20,987 nt of DNA from an uncultured Clostridia bacterium (GCA_947628195.1 CANQZB010000003.1:1-20987); one strand, 5' to 3'. Positions 1-6,174 are shown, numbered from the stretch's first letter. Made by a program: numbers and translations. Notes: generated by a model not told the origin, from the letters alone.

Positions 1-41
1 GATAACACTAAAAGTGTCTAATAAAAATATGCTATTTTTTT

Positions 42-86
42 CTCTTAATCAGTGGGTCCGGGGTTCGAGTCCCCGGCGGTCCACCA
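42..86 (+). repeat. 3' part of a tRNA (tRNA-Lys-like), attachment-site scar 1
   Basis: A perfect T-arm (CGGGG, TTCGAGT, CCCCG), the 3' acceptor strand GCGGTCC, discriminator A and CCA are present. The preceding CTCTTAA then TCAGT fits an anticodon loop with CTT (Lys) and the 3' side of its stem. No matching 5' half (a start such as GGACCGC) exists in the window, so this is a fragment and not a gene. Positions 50-86 are repeated exactly at 217-253. tRNA 3' ends duplicated in this way are typical integration sites. The Lys assignment is an inference from the anticodon loop alone. Confidence 0.7.
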
Positions 87-96
87 TTTTTTTTAC

Positions 97-141
97 AATA
101 TAGGCTTATTACCCTATATTCTGATTAAGAGCCTCTTAATC
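97..141. repeat. Hairpin and 19-bp palindrome between the tRNA scars
   Basis: AATATAGG (97-104) pairs with CCTATATT (113-120). Directly after it, GATTAAGAG-C-CTCTTAATC (123-141) is a perfect inverted repeat. A further perfect palindrome, TGCTTGCAAGCA, lies at 180-191. No U-tract follows, so these are not clear terminators. They may be the remaining arm or recombinase sites of a lost element. Confidence 0.5.
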
Positions 142-216
142 TCCGCTTCGCTTGGAGTATTCTGCGTTTCGTGCTCACATGCTTGCAAGCAATCATTCTC
201 ACTCTCAACTTGAATA

Positions 217-253
217 CAGTGGGTCCGGGGTTCGAGTCCCCGGCGGTCCACCA
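217..253 (+). repeat. Second exact copy of the tRNA 3' end, attachment-site scar 2
   Basis: All 37 bases match 50-86, from the anticodon-stem end through CCA; the flanks differ on both sides. The 130 bp between the copies contain no gene. Two tandem copies without a 5' half suggest that two elements used the same tRNA in turn, or that one element left a remnant. Confidence 0.7.
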
Positions 254-256
254 AAC

Positions 257-286
257 AAAAAGACCCCTATAATAGGAGTTTTTTCT
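257..286. terminator. Bidirectional intrinsic terminator
   Basis: ACCCCTA (263-269) pairs with TAGGAGT (273-279) with one C-A mismatch and a 3-nt loop. A run of A precedes it and a run of T follows it, so it can stop transcription from the tRNA side and from the leftward phosphatase gene ending at 304. Confidence 0.6.
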
Positions 287-303
287 TTGTTTCGTTATAG
301 TTT

Positions 304-812
304 TTAAATTTCAAAAATTAAGTAGTTGGCGTTGCCAATTTTTGTCCATTTTATATTTGCGGTTGGATAAAAATAGTTAATTAAGGCGTAACTTGTTGCG
401 CTGTGTGCCACAATTAAAACATCTTCATCTTTATTTGTGGATTTAATAATTTCTTTAAAAATTTTATGGTTCTTTTAACAAATTCGCCACACGTTTCACC
501 CACTTTTTTGTTTTTGGGCTCAGTATATTCCAAATTCAAATAATTATCCCACCACAACTGCTCTGCTTCGTTTTGTGGCAAATGATGTAGTTGAAAACGC
601 TCTCTCAAGTCATCTTTTATAACAAAATCCTTAATATTTAACGTTTTTGCAATAATTTTTCCCGTTTCCATGCATCTATTTGTTGAAGAAACATAAATTT
701 TTGAAATATTAAATTCTTTTAATTGTTGAGCCATTGCCTTTACGTTTCTTTTGCCTGTTTTTGTTAAAACATCGTTTTTGTGTTCGCCATGCCTAAACAA
801 AATTAGTTTCAT
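304..812 (-). pseudogene. Histidine phosphatase (phosphoglycerate mutase-like), frameshifted
   Basis: The N-terminal frame begins MKLILFRHGE, containing the RHG motif of the histidine phosphatase superfamily. This superfamily removes phosphate through a phospho-histidine; the substrate here is unknown. That frame stops early at 414. The -1 frame continues without a stop to 304 and supplies the missing C-terminal half, including VLIVAHS with the second conserved histidine. Restoring one base near 453-461 (T5/A3 run) would give about 169 aa, normal for a short family member. The shift lies at T TTA AAG in phase, so transcriptional or ribosomal slippage could rescue it. A mutation or an assembly error in the homopolymer is equally possible. 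It is the third gene of the operon, 10 bp after the cardiolipin synthase. Confidence 0.8.
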
Positions 813-822
813 ATAAATCCTC

Positions 823-2373
823 CTACAACATCGGTGTAAACAATTTAACTATTGCGCAAAACAAGCGAGTAATTGGGCTTTGTTTGAAATCTTTCATGTC
901 AATTGAAATGTTAAATAGATGTTCAAAATCTTGTTTCATATCCTTCAAACAATCGGTTTTATACATCAACGCACCGCATTCATAATGATGCAAAAGGCTT
1001 CTGTAATCAAAATTTATAGTGCCCAAAATGCCCAAATCGTCATCACACAAAACTTGTTTGGAATGAATAAACCCTTTGCTGTATTCGTATATTTTAACGC
1101 CCGCTTTTTGAAGCACACGATAACTTGAACGCGTTATGCCAAAAATGATTTTTTTATCCGGAGTGTGAGGTGTTATAATTCTAACATCCACACCGCGCAT
1201 AGAGGCGTTTGCAAGGGCGTTTGTTAACTTGTTGTCAATTATTAAATAAGGGGTTGTTATCCAAACATATTTTTGAGCCTGATTTATTAAATTTAAATAA
1301 ACATTTATTGCAACATATTCACTGTAAAAATATTTAGGGCCATCACCATAAGGGCAAACATAGCCTTTGTTTGCAGTTTTATTTGGTTTTGTGTTGAAAT
1401 ATTTAGAAAATTCTTCCATTTTTTGATTTTGCACATCGTATAACTGCAAAAACATTATAACCATGTTCTTTACGGCATCGCCCGTTAGCTTAATTCCCGT
1501 ATCCTTCCAGTGCCCATAAGGGCTGATTAAATTTGCATACTCATCTGCCAAATTTAAGCCACTTATAAAGCCAACTTTGCCATCAATAACTGTCATTTTG
1601 CGGTGGTCGCGATTATTATGTGTGGCAGACATTATTGGTAAAAATGCATTAAATCTAACACATTTAATTCCCGCCTCGTTTAGCCTTTTTTGATAATTTG
1701 AAGGCAGTTTGTTTATCGTTCCTAAATCGTCATACATCACCCTCACTTCAACGCCCTGCTGAACTTTTTGTTTTAATATTTGAAGAATAGAGTTCCACAA
1801 CTTGCCTTCTTCAATAATAAAATATTCCATAAATATGTATTCTTGCGCTTGCTGTAACTCTTTAATTAGTTCCGCACAAAAAGTTTCACCCAAACGCAAA
1901 TATTTTACATCTGTGTTGTTGTAAGTTTTTAAACCAGTAGATCTATAAATATATTCGAATTGGCCGTAATATGCACCCAGTGCTTGTTCTAAATTTTCTT
2001 CTTCATTTGGTTTTTTAATGGAATATTTAACCGATTCTTCTGTAACTTTTTTATAAAGTTTTTTGTGTCTATTCGGTGGCCTTCTTCTAACAAACATAAA
2101 GTAAATTACTATGCCAAAGAACGGCAAAAAAATTAAAATGATTGACCAAACCAGTTGCCCTTCTATAGGTATGTCAGAATTTATTATCCTTATTACCAAA
2201 ATTAAGCCACAAATTGAAAAAATCATGTTTAAAGGTAAAAATAAATTACCAAACAGATGCGGATAATAATAACCTATTGCATAAGGCAGAATTAAGGATA
2301 TAACCAATTGTAGTAATATTGCAATAATTACAAAATTCATTCTGCTAAAAACTTTTTTAAAAAATTTTTTCAT
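823..2373 (-). CDS. cls: Cardiolipin synthase (phospholipase D family)
   Basis: 516 aa, the usual length for bacterial cardiolipin synthases, which join two phosphatidylglycerols into cardiolipin at the membrane. The N-terminus has membrane segments at about residues 12-34, 42-62 and 72-95, the last being the PLD nuclease N-terminal type ending in a basic RRRP stretch. Two HKD motifs are visible: HRKMTVIDG followed by GFISGLN near residue 257, and HSKQVLCDD followed by GTINFDYRS near 436. The start ATG overlaps the stop of the upstream glycosyltransferase (ATGA), so the two are translationally coupled. Chromosomal function, not phage-related. Confidence 0.93.
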   Translation of the reverse strand: MKKFFKKVFSRMNFVIIAILLQLVISLILPYAIGYYYPHLFGNLFLPLNMIFSICGLILVIRIINSDIPIEGQLVWSIILIFLPFFGIVIYFMFVRRRPPNRHKKLYKKVTEESVKYSIKKPNEEENLEQALGAYYGQFEYIYRSTGLKTYNNTDVKYLRLGETFCAELIKELQQAQEYIFMEYFIIEEGKLWNSILQILKQKVQQGVEVRVMYDDLGTINKLPSNYQKRLNEAGIKCVRFNAFLPIMSATHNNRDHRKMTVIDGKVGFISGLNLADEYANLISPYGHWKDTGIKLTGDAVKNMVIMFLQLYDVQNQKMEEFSKYFNTKPNKTANKGYVCPYGDGPKYFYSEYVAINVYLNLINQAQKYVWITTPYLIIDNKLTNALANASMRGVDVRIITPHTPDKKIIFGITRSSYRVLQKAGVKIYEYSKGFIHSKQVLCDDDLGILGTINFDYRSLLHHYECGALMYKTDCLKDMKQDFEHLFNISIDMKDFKQSPITRLFCAIVKLFTPML

Positions 2374-3176
2374 ACTTTGTACCTTTTATAATAATTTGCC
2401 AAAATTCCTTTATAATTATCCTTCCATGGCTTGTTCCTGCCCAAATAGTGCACAATTACATTATTGTTTTCCACCCAATCGGCATCAATTTTGTGTTTTG
2501 GGCCACGCATATTGTAAAAAGTTATATATCTATCACTTAGGTTGTAGAGTTTTGGGTCAATTAATTTAATTCTGTTGCCAAAAAAGCGGAACAAAACATC
2601 TTGATCATATAAATACATACGCCAGCCATTGTTTTTCATGAACTTAAAAATCGCTTCTTGGTTAATAATCGGACGAAGTTCTTTAATGTTCATAACCATT
2701 ACACCCGTGTTCATGTAAAAATAATGCTTGTTTACGCCAAGCCTAACCCTATTAAACCATTGCATAAAACCGCGAATTTGCGTGCACGCTATAAACAAAT
2801 TGCCTTCAAAATTCATATTGTAAAGTTCATCAATGTTTTTATGAACTATTAGGTCAGAATCTAAATACAATATGCGTTCCACACTCTGCGGTAGCATTAA
2901 CGGAGCAAAAATTCTATAATAAATTTCATACGGATAACGTTCAACTTTTGGTGCACCCTTAAACATTTCATTATCCATAAAAATGTAAATCAAATTAATA
3001 TTTTGCTTAATTTTTGTTAATAAATATGTTTTATCTGCATCGTCCAAATCGGAATGCATAACATAAACATCAAACTGACTATTCATATTGTTAACAGCAA
3101 GCGAATTTAACATTGTTAAAAAATGTTGAATGTAGCCTTTGTTTATATTAACTAAAATATTTTTTGTGTTTATCAT
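2370..3176 (-). CDS. Family 8 glycosyltransferase
   Basis: 268 aa GT8-type enzyme, which transfers a sugar from a nucleotide-sugar donor with retention. Supporting motifs are the metal-binding DxD in LYLDSDLIV near residue 107, YMNTGVMVMN, DQDVLF, and the C-terminal HYLGRNKPW with the conserved H, G and KPW. Members in Gram-positive bacteria decorate lipopolysaccharide-like glycans, teichoic acids or glycoproteins; the acceptor here is unknown. It is the first gene of the operon with cardiolipin synthase. The ATG at 3174-3176 has no Shine-Dalgarno and lies just after a consensus -10 box, suggesting leaderless translation. Confidence 0.9.
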   Translation of the reverse strand: MINTKNILVNINKGYIQHFLTMLNSLAVNNMNSQFDVYVMHSDLDDADKTYLLTKIKQNINLIYIFMDNEMFKGAPKVERYPYEIYYRIFAPLMLPQSVERILYLDSDLIVHKNIDELYNMNFEGNLFIACTQIRGFMQWFNRVRLGVNKHYFYMNTGVMVMNIKELRPIINQEAIFKFMKNNGWRMYLYDQDVLFRFFGNRIKLIDPKLYNLSDRYITFYNMRGPKHKIDADWVENNNVIVHYLGRNKPWKDNYKGILANYYKRYKV

Positions 3177-3182
3177 AAATTT

Positions 3183-3211
3183 ATTATAAATTATTATTAA
3201 ACATTTGTCAA
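3183..3211 (-). promoter_or_regulatory. Consensus promoter of the glycosyltransferase operon, probably leaderless
   Basis: Read leftward: TTGACA (3211-3206), exactly 17 bp, then TATAAT (3188-3183). Transcription should begin about 7 bp beyond the -10, i.e. on or next to the ATG at 3176. No Shine-Dalgarno fits between them. Confidence 0.8.
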
Positions 3212-3246
3212 ACTTTTATTTATTTTAAAATTAAAATGCTAAACCC

Positions 3247-3274
3247 TTGCAAATTAAAAAAAATATGCTATAAT
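3247..3274 (+). promoter_or_regulatory. Promoter of tRNA-Gln
   Basis: TTGCAA (3247-3252), a 16-bp spacer and TATAAT (3269-3274). A hairpin GGCAAAC/GTTTGCC (3298-3304, 3316-3322) lies in the leader. A second TATAAT at 3324-3329 has no good -35. Confidence 0.6.
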
Positions 3275-3343
3275 ATATTTGTTAAACTTTTATAAATGGC
3301 AAACATACAAACCGCGTTTGCCTTATAATGAAAGTTAATTTAT

Positions 3344-3418
3344 TGGGGTATCGCCAAGCGGTAAGGCAGTGGTCTCTGAATCCACCATGCGGTAGTTCGA
3401 ATCTACCTACCCCAGCCA
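3344..3418 (+). tRNA. tRNA-Gln(CTG)
   Basis: Complete cloverleaf with encoded CCA: acceptor TGGGGTA/TACCCCA, D-stem GCC/GGC, anticodon loop CTCTGAA with anticodon CTG, T-arm GGTAG-TTCGAAT-CTACC, discriminator G. The gene stays intact because the inserted element carries its own copy of the 3' part (3372-3418), which is repeated at 15001. Confidence 0.97.
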
Positions 3419-3419
3419 A
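3372..3419 (+). repeat. attL core, 48 bp
   Basis: Identical to 15001-15048. It runs from the anticodon arm of tRNA-Gln through CCA plus one base. Sequence left of it belongs to the tRNA and host, sequence right of it to the element. Confidence 0.95.
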
Positions 3420-3433
3420 AAATAGTCCTTTAA

Positions 3434-3460
3434 AAACATCTATTTTATAGGTGTTTTTTT
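3434..3460 (+). terminator. Terminator after tRNA-Gln
   Basis: AAACATCTAT (3434-3443) pairs with ATAGGTGTTT (3447-3456), including one G-T pair, with a 3-nt loop and a T run to 3460. It lies inside the element, so the prophage supplies the terminator of the host tRNA. Confidence 0.75.
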
Positions 3461-3502
3461 GATTTTCGTTGGGTCAAATGTTTTGCCACCCAAAATCACA
3501 AT

Positions 3503-3547
3503 TTGGCTGGATTTTGGCTAAAAAATTGGGTCAAAAATTGGGTCAAA
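3503..3547 (+). repeat. Left arm repeat, probable integrase arm-type sites
   Basis: The 45 bp beginning TTGGCT and ending in two tandem TTGGGTCAAA copies (3526-3535, 3538-3547) match 14895-14939 at 40 of 45 positions in the same orientation. A further TTGGGTCAAA is at 3469-3478. Tyrosine integrases of this type bind repeated arm sites on both sides of the core. The repeat overlaps the integrase stop codon. Confidence 0.75.
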
Positions 3548-4508
3548 ACTTTGGATATAAATCTTTATAAAGATTTAAAATGTCCTTTTTTGTTATTGTT
3601 GGATCCAATGTTGTGTAAATATCATTTGTCATAACTATGCTGGAATGTCCCATATAATACTGCCTTAATTTGTCTGGGACTCCTAAATAATATAAGTTCG
3701 TGCTAAAGGTGTGGCGCAAGTCGTGTAATTTTTTGTCTTTAATCTTTAATAAGGCCAAATAATCTGAAAATTGCTTGCTATAATAATCACTTTTGTAGTG
3801 AAACATTTTATCAAAGTTGGATTTTAATATTTCTGTAAATTTTGCGGATATCGGTACATATCTTTTTGCAGTTTTAGATTTTGTTCCGTCTATAAACACT
3901 GAATTCTTTTCGTAATTAATCGTTGTGTGTTTTGCTTCTGTTCGCCTGCAACCAGTTAACACATAAAATAAGATTTCGTTTTTTATTGGCGTTTTATCTA
4001 AATTCTCAAGAATTAGTTTTTGCTCATTTAAGTTAAAGGCAACACCTTTAGTAACATTATTTTTTGGCTTTTCCAAGAACTCACTTGTATCTTTGGTGAT
4101 TATTTCATATCTTTTTGCATATTTAAACGTACCTTTTATTATGTAATAACAGTACGTAGCACATCTATGTCCACTGTTATTGTAAATCTTTGTCAAGAAG
4201 TCTTGTAACATTGCTAAATTGATATTTTGTATTGCCTGGTTAAATTCCTTACGTGGCCTAAAATGTTTGTTTATGTAAATTCTGTAATTCCTATTCGATT
4301 TAATATTTGCCTTGTATATGTTAAACCAATTATCTATTAAATCTATGAAATTCTTATTTATTGTTTTCTTATTTCCCTTGTTTTCCTTTAAGGCTTTTAT
4401 TTTTTTCAATAAAATCTTTTGATTTCTGTCGTATAAGGATATGGTCACGCCCTTAACGGTTTTTCTATATTCCCAACGACCATCCGCCCGTTTCCTAATA
4501 TTTTTCAA
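3543..4508 (-). CDS. int: Tyrosine site-specific integrase
   Basis: 321 aa tyrosine recombinase that should insert and excise the element at tRNA-Gln. An N-terminal arm-binding-type segment (RADGRWEYRKTVKG, residues 7-20) is followed by an alpha-helical core-binding domain (about 52-150) and the catalytic domain. Catalytic residues are visible: R188 in TGCRRTE, K210 in DGTKSK, H262 and R265 in HDLRH, H288 in MGHSS and Y298 in DIYTT. The TTG start at 4506-4508 follows AAAGGAG with 5-bp spacing. The reading frame stays open for about 55 further codons upstream, to a TGA, and the upstream frame meets it at a slippery heptamer, so a longer frameshift product is possible. Location next to attL is typical. 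Confidence 0.95.
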   Translation of the reverse strand: MKNIRKRADGRWEYRKTVKGVTISLYDRNQKILLKKIKALKENKGNKKTINKNFIDLIDNWFNIYKANIKSNRNYRIYINKHFRPRKEFNQAIQNINLAMLQDFLTKIYNNSGHRCATYCYYIIKGTFKYAKRYEIITKDTSEFLEKPKNNVTKGVAFNLNEQKLILENLDKTPIKNEILFYVLTGCRRTEAKHTTINYEKNSVFIDGTKSKTAKRYVPISAKFTEILKSNFDKMFHYKSDYYSKQFSDYLALLKIKDKKLHDLRHTFSTNLYYLGVPDKLRQYYMGHSSIVMTNDIYTTLDPTITKKDILNLYKDLYPKF

Positions 4509-4645
4509 TTCTTCTTCTCCTTTTAAAGTAGAAGGATTGATTTCACTAATTAAAAATTTGCTTTTTGTTGATTTGTTTATATCTTCTTTATCTATTCTGC
4601 CTTCTATGTAGGCCTGATAGATTTCATTTTCCGCCCGGATGTACT

Positions 4646-4705
4646 CTAATCTTTCATTTTGTTTTTTAAAAATTCAACCATTTTTAAGTATTCATTATTT
4701 TCCAC
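4646..4705 (-). CDS. Short leader ORF (19 aa) with -1 frameshift site into the integrase frame
   Basis: The GTG at 4703-4705 lies 8 bp after the GGAGG that overlaps the end of the repressor gene, and the ORF ends at TAG (4648-4646). Near its end is A AAA AAC (4667-4661), a known class of -1 slippery heptamer, in exactly the required phase. After a -1 shift the frame reads CAA AAT GAA and continues with no stop for 51 codons straight into the integrase, giving about 387 aa in total. The added segment is charged and helical (KQNERLEYIRAENEIYQAY). I see three readings: programmed frameshifting, a small gene broken by one lost base in the A6 run, or a sequencing indel. No strong downstream stimulatory structure was found by eye. 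Confidence 0.45.
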   Translation of the reverse strand: MENNEYLKMVEFLKNKMKD

Positions 4706-4708
4706 CAG

Positions 4709-5017
4709 CTATTCCTCCGTTAGGCCAGTAACGTACGCGCGCGTCTTGGCCAATTCAAGCTGATTCATTTTGAGAATCTTTTTTATTAGATAGGCTTCAT
4801 TGTCCGACAGAAACTTCAAATTAATAGTTTCACTTTCTCTGCCAACCAATTCATCAATGCTTACGTTGAAGAAGTCTGCCAATTTTATCAGAGTTTCAAT
4901 ACTCGGCTCATTTTTCCCTGCTTCGTAGTTAAACAATGTAGTTTGAGGCATACCTAACCGTCTAGCCATTTCATTTTGTGATAGATTAATTTTTTGTCTT
5001 AACTCTTTTATTTTCAT
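4709..5017 (-). CDS. Xre-family repressor
   Basis: 102 aa. An N-terminal helix-turn-helix of the Xre/Cro type occupies about residues 3-58 (LRQKINLSQNEMARRLGMPQ, then TTLFNYEAGKNEPS and LADFFNVSIDELVG). A short alpha-helical tail follows, probably for dimer formation. It likely maintains lysogeny by binding the operators at 5027-5203. The ATG at 5015-5017 is preferred over a start 30 bp upstream because AAAGGAGG lies 8 bp before it. It is transcribed leftward toward the integrase from the promoter at 5048-5076. Confidence 0.9.
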   Translation of the reverse strand: MKIKELRQKINLSQNEMARRLGMPQTTLFNYEAGKNEPSIETLIKLADFFNVSIDELVGRESETINLKFLSDNEAYLIKKILKMNQLELAKTRAYVTGLTEE

Positions 5018-5026
5018 ATAAAAAAC

Positions 5027-5042
5027 CTCCTTTTGTTCGACA
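5027..5042. promoter_or_regulatory. Repeat CTCCTTTTGTTCGACA, operator candidate (copy 1)
   Basis: This 16-bp sequence recurs exactly at 5188-5203. Copy 1 covers the repressor transcription start and Shine-Dalgarno. The part TTTGT-TCG-ACA(AA) is near-palindromic, being fully so in copy 2. It is a possible autoregulatory operator. Confidence 0.5.
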
Positions 5043-5047
5043 TTCAT

Positions 5048-5076
5048 ATATTACTGCAACAGAATTAAAATATCAA
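5048..5076 (-). promoter_or_regulatory. Leftward promoter of the repressor-integrase operon
   Basis: Read leftward: TTGATA (5076-5071), 17 bp, TAATAT (5053-5048). The expected start near 5041 leaves a short leader with the repressor Shine-Dalgarno. Confidence 0.7.
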
Positions 5077-5102
5077 CTTTTAAAATTTTTTTTATTAAAT
5101 TT

Positions 5103-5153
5103 TCTTAAAATAGCGTTAAAATGCTTGACATAATCTTAAAATAGCGTTAAATT
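5103..5153 (+). promoter_or_regulatory. Rightward promoter embedded in two 18-bp operator repeats
   Basis: TCTTAAAATAGCGTTAAA occurs at 5103-5120 and 5134-5151, 31 bp apart (about three helical turns). Between them lies TTGACA (5125-5130); a -10-like TAAATT (5148-5153) overlaps the end of copy 2. This arrangement suits a repressed early promoter facing the noncoding region and the genes to its right. Confidence 0.55.
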
Positions 5154-5187
5154 AATTGATAATTATTCTATTTCAGGAATAATCAAT

Positions 5188-5203
5188 CTCCTTTTGTTCG
5201 ACA
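5188..5203. promoter_or_regulatory. Repeat CTCCTTTTGTTCGACA, operator candidate (copy 2)
   Basis: Exact second copy of 5027-5042, 161 bp away. Here TTTGT-TCG-ACAAA is a full inverted repeat. Confidence 0.5.
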
Positions 5204-5216
5204 AACAAAGGCGGTA

Positions 5217-5604
5217 AATGGCACAATAAACTCCTCCCTTAAAAATAATTGTGCCATTACGTGCCAAAATAAGCCTAAAGCTCTGTTTTGGCTACTTTTA
5301 TTTTCGATGGCACATCGTATCCATAGGGTGTGCCAGCCCCTGCCAAAATGAGCCTAAAGCTCAAATTGGTACTTCTAATTTCTATATCATCTCTGAAAAC
5401 CGCCTTAATTGGCGGTCATGCCCTAATGGGATAACCGGTAGCTCCGGGTCAAGTTCAAGTCTTGACGAGGGCTGTGTAACTGCTTCACAAACCTTATGGC
5501 CAGGGTTAAAAAGCAGTGGATGATCAAACATTGTGAAACCGGTTACTCACAATGTTCCTGTTGGCTAGGTAAAAGCCTTTTGCAGTGCAAATCTGCAAGC
5601 CAGC
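5217..5604. other. Hairpin-rich noncoding region, candidate replication origin (intergenic region)
   Basis: No convincing gene lies between about 5050 and 5620. Perfect or near-perfect stems are densely packed: 5217-5227/5248-5258 (11 bp), 5263-5269/5286-5292, 5308-5314/5329-5335, 5342-5353/5359-5370, 5399-5404/5411-5416 (ACCGCC/GGCGGT), 5448-5453/5461-5466, 5479-5485/5511-5517 with an inner stem 5490-5493/5504-5507, 5527-5536/5547-5556 (10 bp) and 5580-5585/5593-5598. Filamentous phages carry their single-strand origins and packaging hairpins in such a region. The function is inferred from structure and context; no nick site was identified. Confidence 0.65.
5250..5362 (+). repeat. Tandem 79-bp-period repeat with inverted TGGCACA motifs
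   Basis: 5250-5283 and 5329-5362 match at 29 of 34 positions (TGTGCCA, 5 variable bases, TGCCAAAATRAGCCTAAAGCTC), and weaker similarity continues after each. TGGCACA occurs forward at 5219 and 5308 and inverted at 5250 and 5329, forming two hairpin pairs. This resembles a duplicated initiator-binding or origin unit. Confidence 0.65.
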
Positions 5605-5620
5605 ACTATTAGGAGGAAGT

Positions 5621-5857
5621 ATGAAGATTAGCCAACAAACAGAATGCCTATTAATTGATTTAATGATAGGCAACGATTCTAATTTGCCTTATTTTGAAAA
5701 CTATCAGGCCCACAAAAAAAGTCTAGGATATGATTTGGCCCAATCGAGTTTATACGACTACATTTTATTCATAGATTATCAACTTAAGTCGTTTCACAAA
5801 CAAAGAGGACTTGAATCGTTCCAAGAATATTTAGACTATAAGTTTCCACCTCAATAA
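5621..5857 (+). CDS. Small protein of unknown function (78 aa)
   Basis: I do not recognise a family. The ATG at 5621 follows AGGAGG (5611-5616) at ideal spacing, directly after the hairpin-rich region. The protein is soluble, mixed in charge and rich in aromatic residues (NLPYFENYQAHKKSLGYD, SLYDYILFIDYQ). It has no membrane segment or cysteine pair. It is the first rightward gene after the presumed origin and ends at the shared hairpin 5861-5882, facing the gene at 5891-6148. A role in replication or copy control is possible from position only. Confidence 0.7.
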   Translation: MKISQQTECLLIDLMIGNDSNLPYFENYQAHKKSLGYDLAQSSLYDYILFIDYQLKSFHKQRGLESFQEYLDYKFPPQ

Positions 5858-5860
5858 AAA

Positions 5861-5882
5861 ACCGCCTACGTCAATAGGCGGT
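5861..5882. terminator. Terminator between convergent genes
   Basis: ACCGCCTA/TAGGCGGT is a perfect 8-bp stem with a 6-nt loop. On the minus strand it is followed by TTTTT, so it is a standard terminator for the leftward gene at 5891-6148. The rightward side lacks a strong T tract. Confidence 0.75.
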
Positions 5883-5890
5883 GAAGAAAT

Positions 5891-6148
5891 TTATTTCTTG
5901 GATTTCTTTGTGGGCTTTAAATTGTTGAAAGCAGAAACTTGAATATTAGATTTTTTAGATTTGTTAAATGAGTTATTAATTTCTATTGTTTTGTTTGTCC
6001 CTGCTTCAATTTTGACAATCTCAGCTTGGCGATAATATTTTTTAGCTTGAGTTCTTCTCTTTGGACCTTTGGAACTATCTTCATAAGATTTACGCCATAG
6101 AGCATCGCCTTTGCCCATCAACTTAGAATATCTTCTTGCGCTGTCCAC
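5891..6148 (-). CDS. Small basic protein of unknown function (85 aa)
   Basis: Strongly basic protein (MDSARRYSKLMGKGDALWRK at the start, KPTKKSKK at the end) with a probable helical middle (RTQAKKYYRQAEIVKIEAG) and a low-complexity Asn/Ser/Lys tail. The GTG start at 6146-6148 follows AGGAGG with 5-bp spacing. It is the only leftward gene to the right of the origin region and is transcribed against its neighbours. Its charge suggests nucleic-acid binding; no family was recognised. Confidence 0.65.
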   Translation of the reverse strand: MDSARRYSKLMGKGDALWRKSYEDSSKGPKRRTQAKKYYRQAEIVKIEAGTNKTIEINNSFNKSKKSNIQVSAFNNLKPTKKSKK

Positions 6149-6174
6149 AACTTCCTCCTTTTAATTAAATTTCA

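Noticed and set aside
42..253. tmRNA 3' end
   Set aside because: The arm preceding the T-stem fits a tRNA anticodon stem and loop, and the usual tmRNA sequence before the T-arm is missing.
5103..5151. CRISPR-like repeat array
   Set aside because: Only two short repeats with a 13-bp gap and a promoter element between them; no array or cas gene is present anywhere in the window.
5251..5523. Open frame of 90 codons on the plus strand in the hairpin region
   Set aside because: No Shine-Dalgarno, Cys/Ser/Trp-rich odd composition, and it runs through dense inverted repeats, so it is very likely a chance frame over structured DNA.
5621..6148. Toxin-antitoxin pair formed by the convergent small genes
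   Set aside because: They face each other, share only a terminator, and neither shows a known toxin or antitoxin pattern.
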